Assembly (NCBI GenBank): GCA_904501845.1
Contig: CAJGCH010000212.1
Coordinates: forward strand, 1-5,332
Direction of reading: 5' to 3'
Source of the DNA: an uncultured Bacillaceae bacterium
Lineage (GTDB): Bacteria > Bacillota > Bacilli > Bacillales > Pradoshiaceae
DNA: 5,332 nucleotides
Positions 1-4,779 of this stretch are shown here, in pieces (the first letter of the stretch is position 1; every line of letters starts with the position of its first letter). The translations under genes and the position numbers were made by a program. The notes under the pieces are model-generated. The model worked only from the letters and a program-made list of their open reading frames with translations, ran no database searches and was not told the DNA's origin.

Positions 1-343
1 ACCTGCTCTGATCCTGTTTCTTAAAGATGGAGAGTAAATTCTCGAACAAATACAAAGAAAAAACAGGACCATATTTCGACTAGTAGAAATCATCATTATG
101 AAGCATAAGAAATTCCTCATATTCTTCCGGCAAATAATCATGCCCTGAAGAATCCTCGCTATTTTTTGGTTCATGGAATGTAAAACCCATTCCAGTAATA
201 ACTCCATTAGATGTTTGGACAAATTATATACCAGTTGCCCTTAACTCTACTTTCAACCCTCTCAAGATTTTTTCACCATTTGATACACAAGCATCACTAT
301 CATCCCGAAGATTAGCTTCTTTCAGCTTTTTATTCCGCCATGC
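1..343 (-). pseudogene. Decayed SUKH (SMI1/KNR4)-like gene, partial
   Basis: One minus-strand frame stays protein-like for the whole stretch but is broken by TAA at 224-226 and TAG at 80-82. It gives segments of 39, 47 and 26 codons, the last running off the window. The middle segment contains GMGFTFHEP and, about 10 residues later, LPEEYEEFLMLHN. The last begins SKYGPVFSLYLFENLLSIF. The LP-x-x-Y-x-x-FL-x-x-HN core followed by a KYG...LY segment is the layout I associate with SUKH superfamily proteins, often immunity proteins of contact-dependent or polymorphic toxins, or YobK-like antitoxins. The usual NG after the core reads ND. No start codon or ribosome binding site fits: the frame emerges from the upstream gene's terminator. 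I conclude it is a remnant. Family assignment is from motif memory only and is moderate. The gene it came from and its toxin partner would lie left of the window, if present. Confidence 0.5.
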
Positions 344-370
344 AAAAAGGCAGAAGTAATCATTCCTGCC
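344..370 (-). terminator. Rho-independent terminator after the CBS-domain gene
   Basis: Read on the minus strand, GGCAGGAA (363-370) pairs with TTCTGCC (349-355) to give a 7-bp stem with one bulged G and a 7-nt loop. Five T residues (344-348) follow directly. It starts 25 nt after the TAA of the CBS-domain gene, so it should end that transcript and separate it from the SUKH-like remnant. Confidence 0.7.
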
Positions 371-395
371 TAATCTTATGACTTGATGACGACTT

Positions 396-1112
396 TTATT
401 CTTCTGCCAGCGCAACCTCCAGCAAATCTCTGGATGTGATGATGCCGTTAGGCTTTTCAGTTGATTTCCCGGTAGCCGTGATGATAACAGCTTCAATCTT
501 TTCATCATCTTCATCATAAATATCCTCAATCTCAAACACGGTCGTATTTTGTGAGACAAATACTACATGGCTTTTTTCCTTCATATGGAGTTCCTTCACC
601 TTTACATGATTAAGGTTCATTTTTGGATTATCAAATTGATTGGTCAGCCAAGCGATCATCTCCCTTGTCGTCAAAAGCCAGGAATACTTGTCCTCTTTAT
701 CATAGATTGGGAATCTTGTATGCCCTGTTTTTTTCATGCATGATAAGACATCCTTCAGAAGATCCTCTTCGAAGAAATAATAGACTTCCTTCGATGAGAT
801 GGATAAGCCTGTCCTCGGCTCCTCAAATTCAGACGCAATCCGTTCGATTTCCTTGACGACATCAAGATGAGGCTACGCAATATAATAATCGACATCGATC
901 TTTTCATGCACAATGGCATTGCACAATTTGGCAAATTGGCATAAATCTTCTTTATAATGACGAATAAGGACATGGTTATGACCTTTATGAACGAGCTCCG
1001 TGAATTTATCGGTATCCGCATGCTTAACGGTTTCCTTCAATATTTTATGAATACGATTAAAGGCTGTTTCAAACCGCTCTGATAAGGTTAATTCAGTCTT
1101 TGTATTCCCCAT
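396..1112 (-). pseudogene. HEPN-like/CBS-domain protein gene interrupted by an amber codon
   Basis: A single frame runs from ATG (1110-1112) to TAA (396-398), 238 codons, interrupted only by TAG at codon 80 (873-875). Residues 1-79 are helical and include FAKLCNAIVHEK (61 onward), which resembles the RNxxxH segment of HEPN-like domains, but the Arg position is Cys64. After the TAG the frame continues with PHLDVVKEIERI, then two CBS-type segments: roughly codons 106-160 (ending GHTRFPIYDKE...TTREMIAWLT) and 170-235 (ending NGIITSRDLLEVA). CBS pairs usually bind adenine nucleotides and act as sensors. The visible reading on both sides of the TAG is typical of one protein, so a point change (for example GAG to TAG) or a sequencing error is the simplest explanation. 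AGGAG at 1123-1127 supports the start, with a somewhat long 10-nt spacer. The internal Met at 737 has no ribosome binding site, so a separate C-terminal protein is unlikely. Confidence 0.8.
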
Positions 1113-1143
1113 AGTTCTACATCTCCTGCGTTTTTACCCTTCT

Positions 1144-1169
1144 TTACCCGCTATTTCACGATAATGAAC
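1144..1169 (-). promoter_or_regulatory. Candidate sigma-B promoter of the CBS-domain gene
   Basis: On the minus strand GTTCAT (1164-1169), a 14-nt spacer and GGGTAA (1144-1149) fit the general-stress sigma-B pattern GTTTAA-N13/15-GGGWAW, with 4/6 matches at -35 and a full match at -10. The predicted start would lie about 25 nt upstream of the ATG, a sensible leader that includes the AGGAG site. A second GGGTAA (1134-1139) lacks a good -35. Assignment rests on pattern only. Confidence 0.4.
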
Positions 1170-1199
1170 CCAGTTTTTAACTAAACAAGCAAAAGATAC

Positions 1200-1228
1200 T
1201 TGTAGAAATTAGTCGGAACAGGTAGAAT
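1200..1228 (+). promoter_or_regulatory. Candidate sigma-A promoter for a plus-strand small RNA
   Basis: TTGTAG (1200-1205), a spacer of exactly 17 nt, and TAGAAT (1223-1228) make a reasonable vegetative promoter: -10 matches at 5 of 6 positions, -35 at its TTG. It points away from the CBS-domain gene and towards a U-tailed terminator about 75 nt downstream, with no protein gene between them. Confidence 0.4.
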
Positions 1229-1234
1229 TATATT

Positions 1235-1335
1235 TACAAATGGTTCATAAATCCGCCATTTTGATTTTCAAACCTTAGCAACTTGGTGCCAATCTAGCAC
1301 CATACACCGTCCCCGTTTGGCGGTGTATTTTTTTT
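1235..1335 (+). ncRNA. Candidate small structured RNA of about 100 nt
   Basis: No protein gene is evident on either strand between 1113 and 1337. On the plus strand a promoter-like pair is followed by three successive hairpins: AAATGG/CCATTT (1238-1243 with 1256-1261), TGGTGC/GCACCA (1284-1289 with 1297-1302) and TACACCG/CGGTGTA (1303-1309 with 1321-1327), then eight T. The predicted transcript starts near 1235 and ends near 1335, converging on the 3' end of the deacetylase gene and antisense to its 3' untranslated region. The only ATG frame inside (1240-1278) encodes 12 residues and has no ribosome binding site. I recognise no known RNA family. It could be a trans-acting small RNA, an antisense regulator of the deacetylase mRNA tail, or merely a terminator with a chance promoter. 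Confidence 0.4.
1303..1335 (+). terminator. Strong rho-independent terminator, plus-strand orientation
   Basis: A perfect 7-bp stem TACACCG/CGGTGTA (1303-1309 and 1321-1327) is followed directly by eight T (1328-1335). An inner CC/GG pair can extend the stem past a bulged T. The T run is on the plus strand, opposite to all the genes. Read from the minus strand the hairpin has A residues before it and no T tail, so it is a poor terminator for the deacetylase gene that ends at 1338. Confidence 0.8.
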
Positions 1336-1337
1336 GC

Positions 1338-2585
1338 TCAATCCTCATAAGCATCCACGCCCAGCATCTCGTCAATTCTCACCATTTCGTATCCTTCCCC
1401 AAGCAAATAATCAAGCACCTTCGGAAGCGCTTCTGCTGTCTTTTCTTGCCCTGAATGGCTGTGCATTAAAATAATATCACCGTTGCGCACATTCCGTTTC
1501 ACATTCCCCGTGATTTCTTCTGCTGTATGAACAGACCAATCGAGCGTGTCTAAAGACCATAAGACAGTATGCATGCGGGCATCTGATACGATAGCCATTA
1601 ATTTCTCATTCAATTCTCCATTTGGCGGCCGGAAGATAGCTGGAGCTTCACCAATAATGGACTCAATCTCTTCGGCGGTTCTAGCTATTTGCATGCGCAT
1701 CTGAGCGTCGGTCAATACAGGGAGATTCACCTCATCAAAGGAAAGGCTCGCAATAAGATGACCTTCATGATAGGCTTTTTGGACAATTTGAGGATAAGCT
1801 GCAGCTTGGCTGCCGAGGAAGAAGAAGTTGCCTTGCACTTGGTAGTGCTCGAGGATATCGAGGATTTTGGCTGTTACTGTTTTGTCAGGACCCTCATCAA
1901 ATGTTAAGGCGACCTGCTTGCGGTTCGGTCCATTGGAGGAAAGCGAAAGGGGAAATTGCTGAATGAATGTTTCCATTTCCTTGCGTGATTTTTCCATCCC
2001 GCTGCGGGCGGATTCCGTCAAGGCAGCTGAATCACCTTGAATCTGAAGATAATACTCTCCCCTCTCCTTTAATTCACTGCTATAGACAGCCTGGTACAAG
2101 GCACGGTCCGTATTTTGATCAAAGAGAATCGTTAATTCATTCTTGCCGGCACGGTAAATATACATCATTTGCTGCTTTGTCTTCCGGACCTCTGCTGGAG
2201 CACCGAACTCAGCCAAGACCATCGCTGTCGAAAGCTTCTGAACATCAGGGTGAAGAGAGCGCAATTCAAACACACCTGCCCGGTTGTAGCCAATCGACAT
2301 ATGTTTGCTTGGATAGGCAGCATAGTAAGAGCCATCCTTATTATGTGTCTCACTGGCCTCTCCCCATTCAGCCAGCACATCTTCTATGTAAAGATCACCC
2401 AATTGAATTGGCACCCCATTCATGACGCCCTTCTCCGCCAATTCCAGGGTAAGATTCTGATTCAAATCCTGTTCTATTCCTGATACATCCACATGAACAT
2501 CATGATGATTAAAAGGCACAGATATCCTGATAGGAAGGAGGCATAATGTCCCAATAAGGCAGGCGCAGACCCATTTCCCTTTCAT
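1338..2585 (-). CDS. Exported DUF4309-like / NodB polysaccharide deacetylase-fold protein, degenerate active site
   Basis: Residue numbers count from the ATG at 2583-2585 (415 aa). A basic N-terminus and hydrophobic stretch (about 6-20) form a signal peptide or membrane anchor. Residues about 55-165 (GVPIQLGD...EWGEAS...GYNRAGVFELRS) resemble DUF4309/YjgB. Residues 225-405 have the NodB fold of peptidoglycan/chitin deacetylases: VALTFDEGPD (225 onward), FRPPNG (318-323), LDWS (348-351) and IILMH (371-375). Family members use a metal held by the second Asp of TFDD and two His in an NHxxxHP motif. Here these read Glu231, Leu281 and Glu285 (SLSFDEVNL), so normal zinc binding is unlikely, although Asp230, Arg319 and His375 remain. 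I infer a pseudoenzyme or altered metal centre acting at the cell or spore envelope. An in-frame GTG at 2589-2591 is rejected because AAAGGGG lies 1 nt from it but 7 nt from the ATG. A sigma-E-like promoter lies upstream. Confidence 0.88.
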   Translation of the reverse strand: MKGKWVCACLIGTLCLLPIRISVPFNHHDVHVDVSGIEQDLNQNLTLELAEKGVMNGVPIQLGDLYIEDVLAEWGEASETHNKDGSYYAAYPSKHMSIGYNRAGVFELRSLHPDVQKLSTAMVLAEFGAPAEVRKTKQQMMYIYRAGKNELTILFDQNTDRALYQAVYSSELKERGEYYLQIQGDSAALTESARSGMEKSRKEMETFIQQFPLSLSSNGPNRKQVALTFDEGPDKTVTAKILDILEHYQVQGNFFFLGSQAAAYPQIVQKAYHEGHLIASLSFDEVNLPVLTDAQMRMQIARTAEEIESIIGEAPAIFRPPNGELNEKLMAIVSDARMHTVLWSLDTLDWSVHTAEEITGNVKRNVRNGDIILMHSHSGQEKTAEALPKVLDYLLGEGYEMVRIDEMLGVDAYED

Positions 2586-2592
2586 CCTCACA

Positions 2593-2599
2593 CCCCTTT
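2593..2599 (-). promoter_or_regulatory. Ribosome binding site deciding the deacetylase-fold gene start
   Basis: Minus-strand AAAGGGG lies 7 nt before ATG (2583-2585) but only 1 nt before the in-frame GTG (2589-2591). The spacing selects the ATG and shortens the protein by two residues. Confidence 0.7.
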
Positions 2600-2630
2600 C
2601 ATGGCGATATGAACAGCTGTCACTCCATAC

Positions 2631-2659
2631 AGTGTATGCAGGTTCAACCTGTCATATTG
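2631..2659 (-). promoter_or_regulatory. Candidate sporulation sigma-E promoter
   Basis: Minus-strand CATACACT (2631-2638) is an exact match to the sigma-E -10 consensus CATACAnT. CAATATG (2653-2659) fits the loose -35 element KMATATW at 5 of 7 positions. The spacer is 14 nt, within the usual range. Transcription would start near 2624, leaving a leader of about 40 nt before the deacetylase-fold gene. This predicts mother-cell expression early in sporulation, as for several envelope-modifying genes in Bacillus. No convincing sigma-A promoter was seen in this gap. Confidence 0.6.
2639..2651. repeat. Perfect palindrome filling the sigma-E promoter spacer
   Basis: CAGGTTCAACCTG has 6-bp perfect arms around one central base and occupies 13 of the 14 spacer bases between the predicted -35 and -10. 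A second inverted repeat, CATAC-AGT-GTATG (2626-2638), abuts it and includes the -10. The placement suits a repressor operator, but no regulator is identified. Confidence 0.45.
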
Positions 2660-2670
2660 TTTTTTTCAAC

Positions 2671-2696
2671 AAAAAAACCGGGGCAAAATCCCCCGG
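2671..2696 (-). terminator. Rho-independent terminator of the ccdA-ccdC unit
   Basis: Read on the minus strand, CCGGGG (2691-2696) pairs with CCCCGG (2678-2683) around a short loop, followed by seven T (2671-2677). It begins 10 nt after the ccdC stop codon. It shields the sigma-E-like promoter just downstream from read-through. Confidence 0.85.
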
Positions 2697-2706
2697 CCAA
2701 TCTTTA

Positions 2707-3192
2707 TCACATCGCTATATTCTCATGAGGTTTAACTAAATTCCGCTCCAGCTTCTTATATTGGTAATACATCGATAACCTCCAAGGGACAATCATGGAG
2801 AAGGCGATAAGGAAAAACATGCCCCCTATCTCACCGATATCAATTGACGAGCTCAATATAAACTTAAGCAATGTGCGAACGACAATTAATCCTAGTAAAA
2901 CAAACACAAATGCCTTTGACCTCTTTATGTAAATCTGTTCATCCTTAATTTCGAAACGAGAGGTCATGATCAAGAAAATCGAGAAAAACATGCCCAGTAA
3001 AACAGCCTCGATCATTTCAATTCCTGTCAGGCGAAACGGTTCAAATACATACATGAGTGCACCTGTACTCATAAAAATGGGCGGCAAAATGATTTTCTTT
3101 AATGTTGCCGGTTTCTTTGACGCCTTCATCCGAATGGCAAACACGCCAAGTGCCATAATAACGGCAGCAATCGTTGATACGAACAGTATCAT
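2707..3192 (-). CDS. ccdC: CcdC-family membrane protein
   Basis: The 161-residue product is very hydrophobic, with about five membrane segments: the N-terminus (MILFVSTIAAVIMALGVFAI), then segments near residues 32-51, 60-79, 92-113 and 120-140, and a basic C-terminal tail (YYQYKKLERNL). Sequence and length fit CcdC (YneJ, DUF1453), encoded beside ccdA in Bacillus. Its molecular role is not well defined, and in B. subtilis it is not needed for cytochrome c maturation. It follows ccdA on the same strand by 156 nt and ends in the strong terminator at 2671-2696, so the two are probably co-transcribed. An ATG three codons upstream (3199-3201) directly abuts the AAAGGA site, so the ATG at 3190-3192, 9 nt from AGGA, is the better start. 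Recognition is from overall sequence and context; confidence in the family is good. Confidence 0.82.
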   Translation of the reverse strand: MILFVSTIAAVIMALGVFAIRMKASKKPATLKKIILPPIFMSTGALMYVFEPFRLTGIEMIEAVLLGMFFSIFLIMTSRFEIKDEQIYIKRSKAFVFVLLGLIVVRTLLKFILSSSIDIGEIGGMFFLIAFSMIVPWRLSMYYQYKKLERNLVKPHENIAM

Positions 3193-3201
3193 ATTGATCA
3201 T

Positions 3202-3207
3202 TCCTTT
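3202..3207 (-). promoter_or_regulatory. Ribosome binding site deciding the ccdC start
   Basis: Minus-strand AAAGGA is immediately next to the first ATG (3199-3201) and its AGGA is 9 nt before the second (3190-3192). The second spacing is normal, so the shorter protein is preferred. Confidence 0.6.
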
Positions 3208-3222
3208 ATGGTGATATGAAAC

Positions 3223-3259
3223 TCCCGCACTTGTTTAGCGGGATACTATTAAGCGGGAT
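3223..3259. repeat. Hairpin with duplicated right arm in the ccdA-ccdC leader
   Basis: On the plus strand TCCCGC (3223-3228) can pair with GCGGGA at 3238-3243 (9-nt loop) or with a second GCGGGA at 3253-3258. The two right arms are part of an 8-base direct repeat AGCGGGAT, 15 nt apart (3237-3244 and 3252-3259). In the mRNA the two foldings exclude each other. No T run follows on the minus strand, so it is not an evident terminator. It may set mRNA stability or ccdC output. Confidence 0.5.
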
Positions 3260-3348
3260 GATTTCAGCTATCGGGACTCCACTATCTCCCTGTTATTTCT
3301 AATCATAAAGCATCTTATCCAATAAGGAAAGCGCCATCTCTCCATCAC

Positions 3349-4056
3349 CTAAAATCCAACCCATCCGCCAAAGAGGGCAATAAAATACGACGTAATCATC
3401 GTCATCCAGTCGAAGAAAAGGACGATTCCCATCAGAATCATTATGTACCCTCCCGCCTTCATCACCTTAGCTGAATTGCGCTTGATCCACCCCATTCGTC
3501 CGATAAAGAAGGACATGAGAATAAACGGAATCGCAAAGCCGAGAATGTAAGCAATCATGTACAGCATGGCTGAATTCGGGTTTGTCGCAGCCATTCCGAG
3601 CACCACCATTAGAATCGGACCCGTGCATGGGGTCCATCCGGCTGAGAAAGCAACGCCAATCAGCATGGACCCGAAATAGCCGCCCGGCCTGTTCTTGAAT
3701 TCAATCCGGCGCTCTTTCATCATGAAAGACGGCTTGAACACCCCGATGATGACCAGACCAAAGAAGACAATCATAATGGCGCCCAGCTGCCGAATCGTAT
3801 CATCATACATCAGAAAGAAGCGGCCAATAAAGGAAGAGCTAAATCCAAGGGCAATAAATATACTAGAAAACCCAATTAGAAAGAAAAGCGTATGAAAGAT
3901 GCTCCTTCTTTGAAGCATGGCATTATCCTTCTTCATCTCCGACACTGACATGCCTGTTATGTAGGAAAGAAAAGCCGGATAAAGGGGAAGGCAGCATGGA
4001 GAAATAAAGCTTAGGAAACCAGCTCCAAAGGCAAGAAACAAATTGATATCTTCCAA
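3349..4056 (-). CDS. ccdA: Cytochrome c biogenesis protein CcdA (thiol-disulfide transmembrane transporter)
   Basis: CcdA passes reducing equivalents from cytoplasmic thioredoxin across the membrane to extracytoplasmic thiol-disulfide proteins such as ResA (cytochrome c maturation) and StoA (spore cortex formation). The 235-residue product has the length usual for Bacillus CcdA and about six membrane segments. The hallmark ISPCCLPLYPAFLSYITG gives Cys21-Cys22 near the end of the first segment, and GWTPCTGPIL gives Cys144 in the fourth, placing the redox Cys pair (Cys21 or 22 with Cys144) as in the family. The start is TTG (4054-4056), supported by AGGGGG (4065-4070) 8 nt upstream. No ATG nearby in frame has a comparable site. 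It ends with TAG (3349-3351) and is followed by ccdC. An extended -10 promoter sits just upstream, so the pair forms its own unit. Confidence 0.95.
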   Translation of the reverse strand: MEDINLFLAFGAGFLSFISPCCLPLYPAFLSYITGMSVSEMKKDNAMLQRRSIFHTLFFLIGFSSIFIALGFSSSFIGRFFLMYDDTIRQLGAIMIVFFGLVIIGVFKPSFMMKERRIEFKNRPGGYFGSMLIGVAFSAGWTPCTGPILMVVLGMAATNPNSAMLYMIAYILGFAIPFILMSFFIGRMGWIKRNSAKVMKAGGYIMILMGIVLFFDWMTMITSYFIALFGGWVGF

Positions 4057-4064
4057 AAATAATA

Positions 4065-4070
4065 CCCCCT
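4065..4070 (-). promoter_or_regulatory. Ribosome binding site supporting the TTG start of ccdA
   Basis: Minus-strand AGGGGG lies 8 nt before TTG (4054-4056). The resulting protein has the standard CcdA length, so the TTG start is trusted. A TTG start usually lowers translation. Confidence 0.75.
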
Positions 4071-4095
4071 ACAACTGCAAACTGCATACGTTCTC

Positions 4096-4124
4096 ATTCT
4101 ATCAGATAAACCACAATATGGTAA
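4096..4124 (-). promoter_or_regulatory. Sigma-A-type extended -10 promoter of ccdA
   Basis: On the minus strand TTACCA (4119-4124), a 17-nt spacer and TAGAAT (4096-4101), with TG one base upstream of the -10 (TGaTAGAAT), form a good vegetative promoter. The start would be near 4089, giving a leader of about 33 nt to the TTG codon. Confidence 0.6.
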
Positions 4125-4165
4125 CTTTGTCGGTTTAATTTTCAGAACAGAAATTGACTATTTCT

Positions 4166-4732
4166 TTACAGAGAATCCAATCTCCGTTTTTTATCCCCAA
4201 TATAATCATAAACTTTCCTTATTTCTTTGTCATAATCGTTTTCGATTTCAAAATACGGCAAACCTGCTTGTAAACACTTAGCTTTAAACTCTTCATGTTC
4301 CCTGATTAATTCTTTCATTGTTCTTTCTTCCGGATATTGACGAAGTTCAATGACATCCCTATGTTTCACTATGCTTGTTTCAACGTTTTCTTCAATATAA
4401 GACGTCGAAAAACCAAAGAATACTGGTATGATTTTTTCCGAATATGCGGCGTCAAATTCCTTTATGTAATGAGGCAATAGATAGCTGCCCTCCATAATGA
4501 TTGATTGCTTATTTTCAATCATTGTCAGCATCATCCCTTTTAATATGGGCCAAAGATGATCTCCAATGACCTCTGTACGATCGAATGGTGTGAATCCGCA
4601 TTTCTTATCCCCTCTATATAAGCCCATTTTTAAATGATCAATCGAGAAATAAGGAATATGGTACTTTTCCAGGAGTCTTTGAGCCATCAAGGTTTTTCCG
4701 GAACTGCCTACAGCACTGATTAAAATGATCAT
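4166..4732 (-). CDS. P-loop kinase-like protein of unknown substrate
   Basis: The 188-residue soluble product begins with a strand and a Walker A loop, AVGSSGKT (residues 7-14), followed by an adenylate kinase-like FSIDHLKMGL (29-38), whose Asp32 is in the place of substrate-contacting acids in small-molecule kinases. SIIMEGSYLLP (77-87) is a Walker B-like strand with Glu81. The C-terminus (YFEIENDYDKEIRKVYDYI, 160-178) is the typical closing strand and helix. The layout fits small nucleoside/2-phosphoglycerate/zeta-toxin-type kinases, and such proteins are often annotated as 2-phosphoglycerate kinase without proof. The substrate cannot be named here. The ATG at 4730-4732 is preceded by GGAG (4739-4742) at 6 nt. 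The gene lies 47 nt downstream of the hydrolase gene with no terminator between, so the two may be co-transcribed. No clear terminator follows it before the ccdA promoter. Confidence 0.75.
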   Translation of the reverse strand: MIILISAVGSSGKTLMAQRLLEKYHIPYFSIDHLKMGLYRGDKKCGFTPFDRTEVIGDHLWPILKGMMLTMIENKQSIIMEGSYLLPHYIKEFDAAYSEKIIPVFFGFSTSYIEENVETSIVKHRDVIELRQYPEERTMKELIREHEEFKAKCLQAGLPYFEIENDYDKEIRKVYDYIGDKKRRLDSL

Positions 4733-4779
4733 CTATCGCTCCATTCTGCAATAATAATTGCCCCTGTTTCACGATTGCT

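Larger units (their letters stand above)
3193..3348 (-). other. ccdA-ccdC gap lacking the expected ccdB response-regulator gene
   Basis: In B. subtilis a CheY-like gene of about 120 codons (ccdB/yneI) lies between ccdA and ccdC. This gap is too short for one and shows no receiver motif. Two tiny frames start just after ccdA: 3264-3344 encoding 26 residues (MERWRFPYW...) and 3298-3336 encoding 12 residues (MALSLLDKMLYD). Neither has a well-spaced ribosome binding site. The second might be a worn remnant of a response-regulator C-terminus, but that is speculation. The gap also holds the hairpin and direct repeat at 3223-3259. Confidence 0.6.

Noticed and set aside
227..559. Minus-strand frame starting inside the CBS gene and ending in the SUKH-like remnant
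   Set aside because: It is a chance join of a shadow of the CBS gene's 3' end, through the terminator, into the remnant. Only the part below about 343 looks protein-like.
396..737. A separate 113-residue CBS protein starting at the internal Met
   Set aside because: No ribosome binding site precedes 737, and the first CBS domain would lose its N-terminal strand. The frame is simply the 3' part of the interrupted gene.
873..875. Amber codon recoded as an amino acid such as pyrrolysine
   Set aside because: ccdA ends at TAG with the normal family length, no recoding element is evident after 873, and a neighbouring remnant also carries TAA. A nonsense change or error is simpler.
755..1021. Minus-strand open frame of 88 codons
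   Set aside because: It overlaps the CBS-domain gene in another frame and its composition (many Arg, Ser, Ile) is that of a shadow frame, whereas the CBS frame continues on both sides of the amber codon.
1240..1278. Tiny plus-strand frame of 12 residues inside the candidate RNA, perhaps a type I toxin
   Set aside because: No Shine-Dalgarno site precedes it, it is shorter than known type I toxins such as TxpA or BsrG, and it has no clear membrane-spanning segment.
1235..1335. T-box or other riboswitch
   Set aside because: No T-box sequence or known aptamer core was seen, and no plus-strand gene lies downstream to be controlled.
1967..2425. Plus-strand open frame of 152 codons
   Set aside because: It lies entirely antisense to the DUF4309/NodB gene, whose frame carries recognisable motifs. 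The plus-strand product is low in complexity, Pro/Ser/His-rich, and matches nothing I know.
4149..4165. AGAAAT-TGACT-ATTTCT hairpin just after the kinase-like gene as a terminator
   Set aside because: The stem is six weak A/T-rich pairs and no T run follows on the minus strand.
4748..4761. GCAAT-AATA-ATTGC inverted repeat between the hydrolase and kinase-like genes
   Set aside because: Five-base arms in AT-rich DNA are expected by chance, and no promoter elements flank it.
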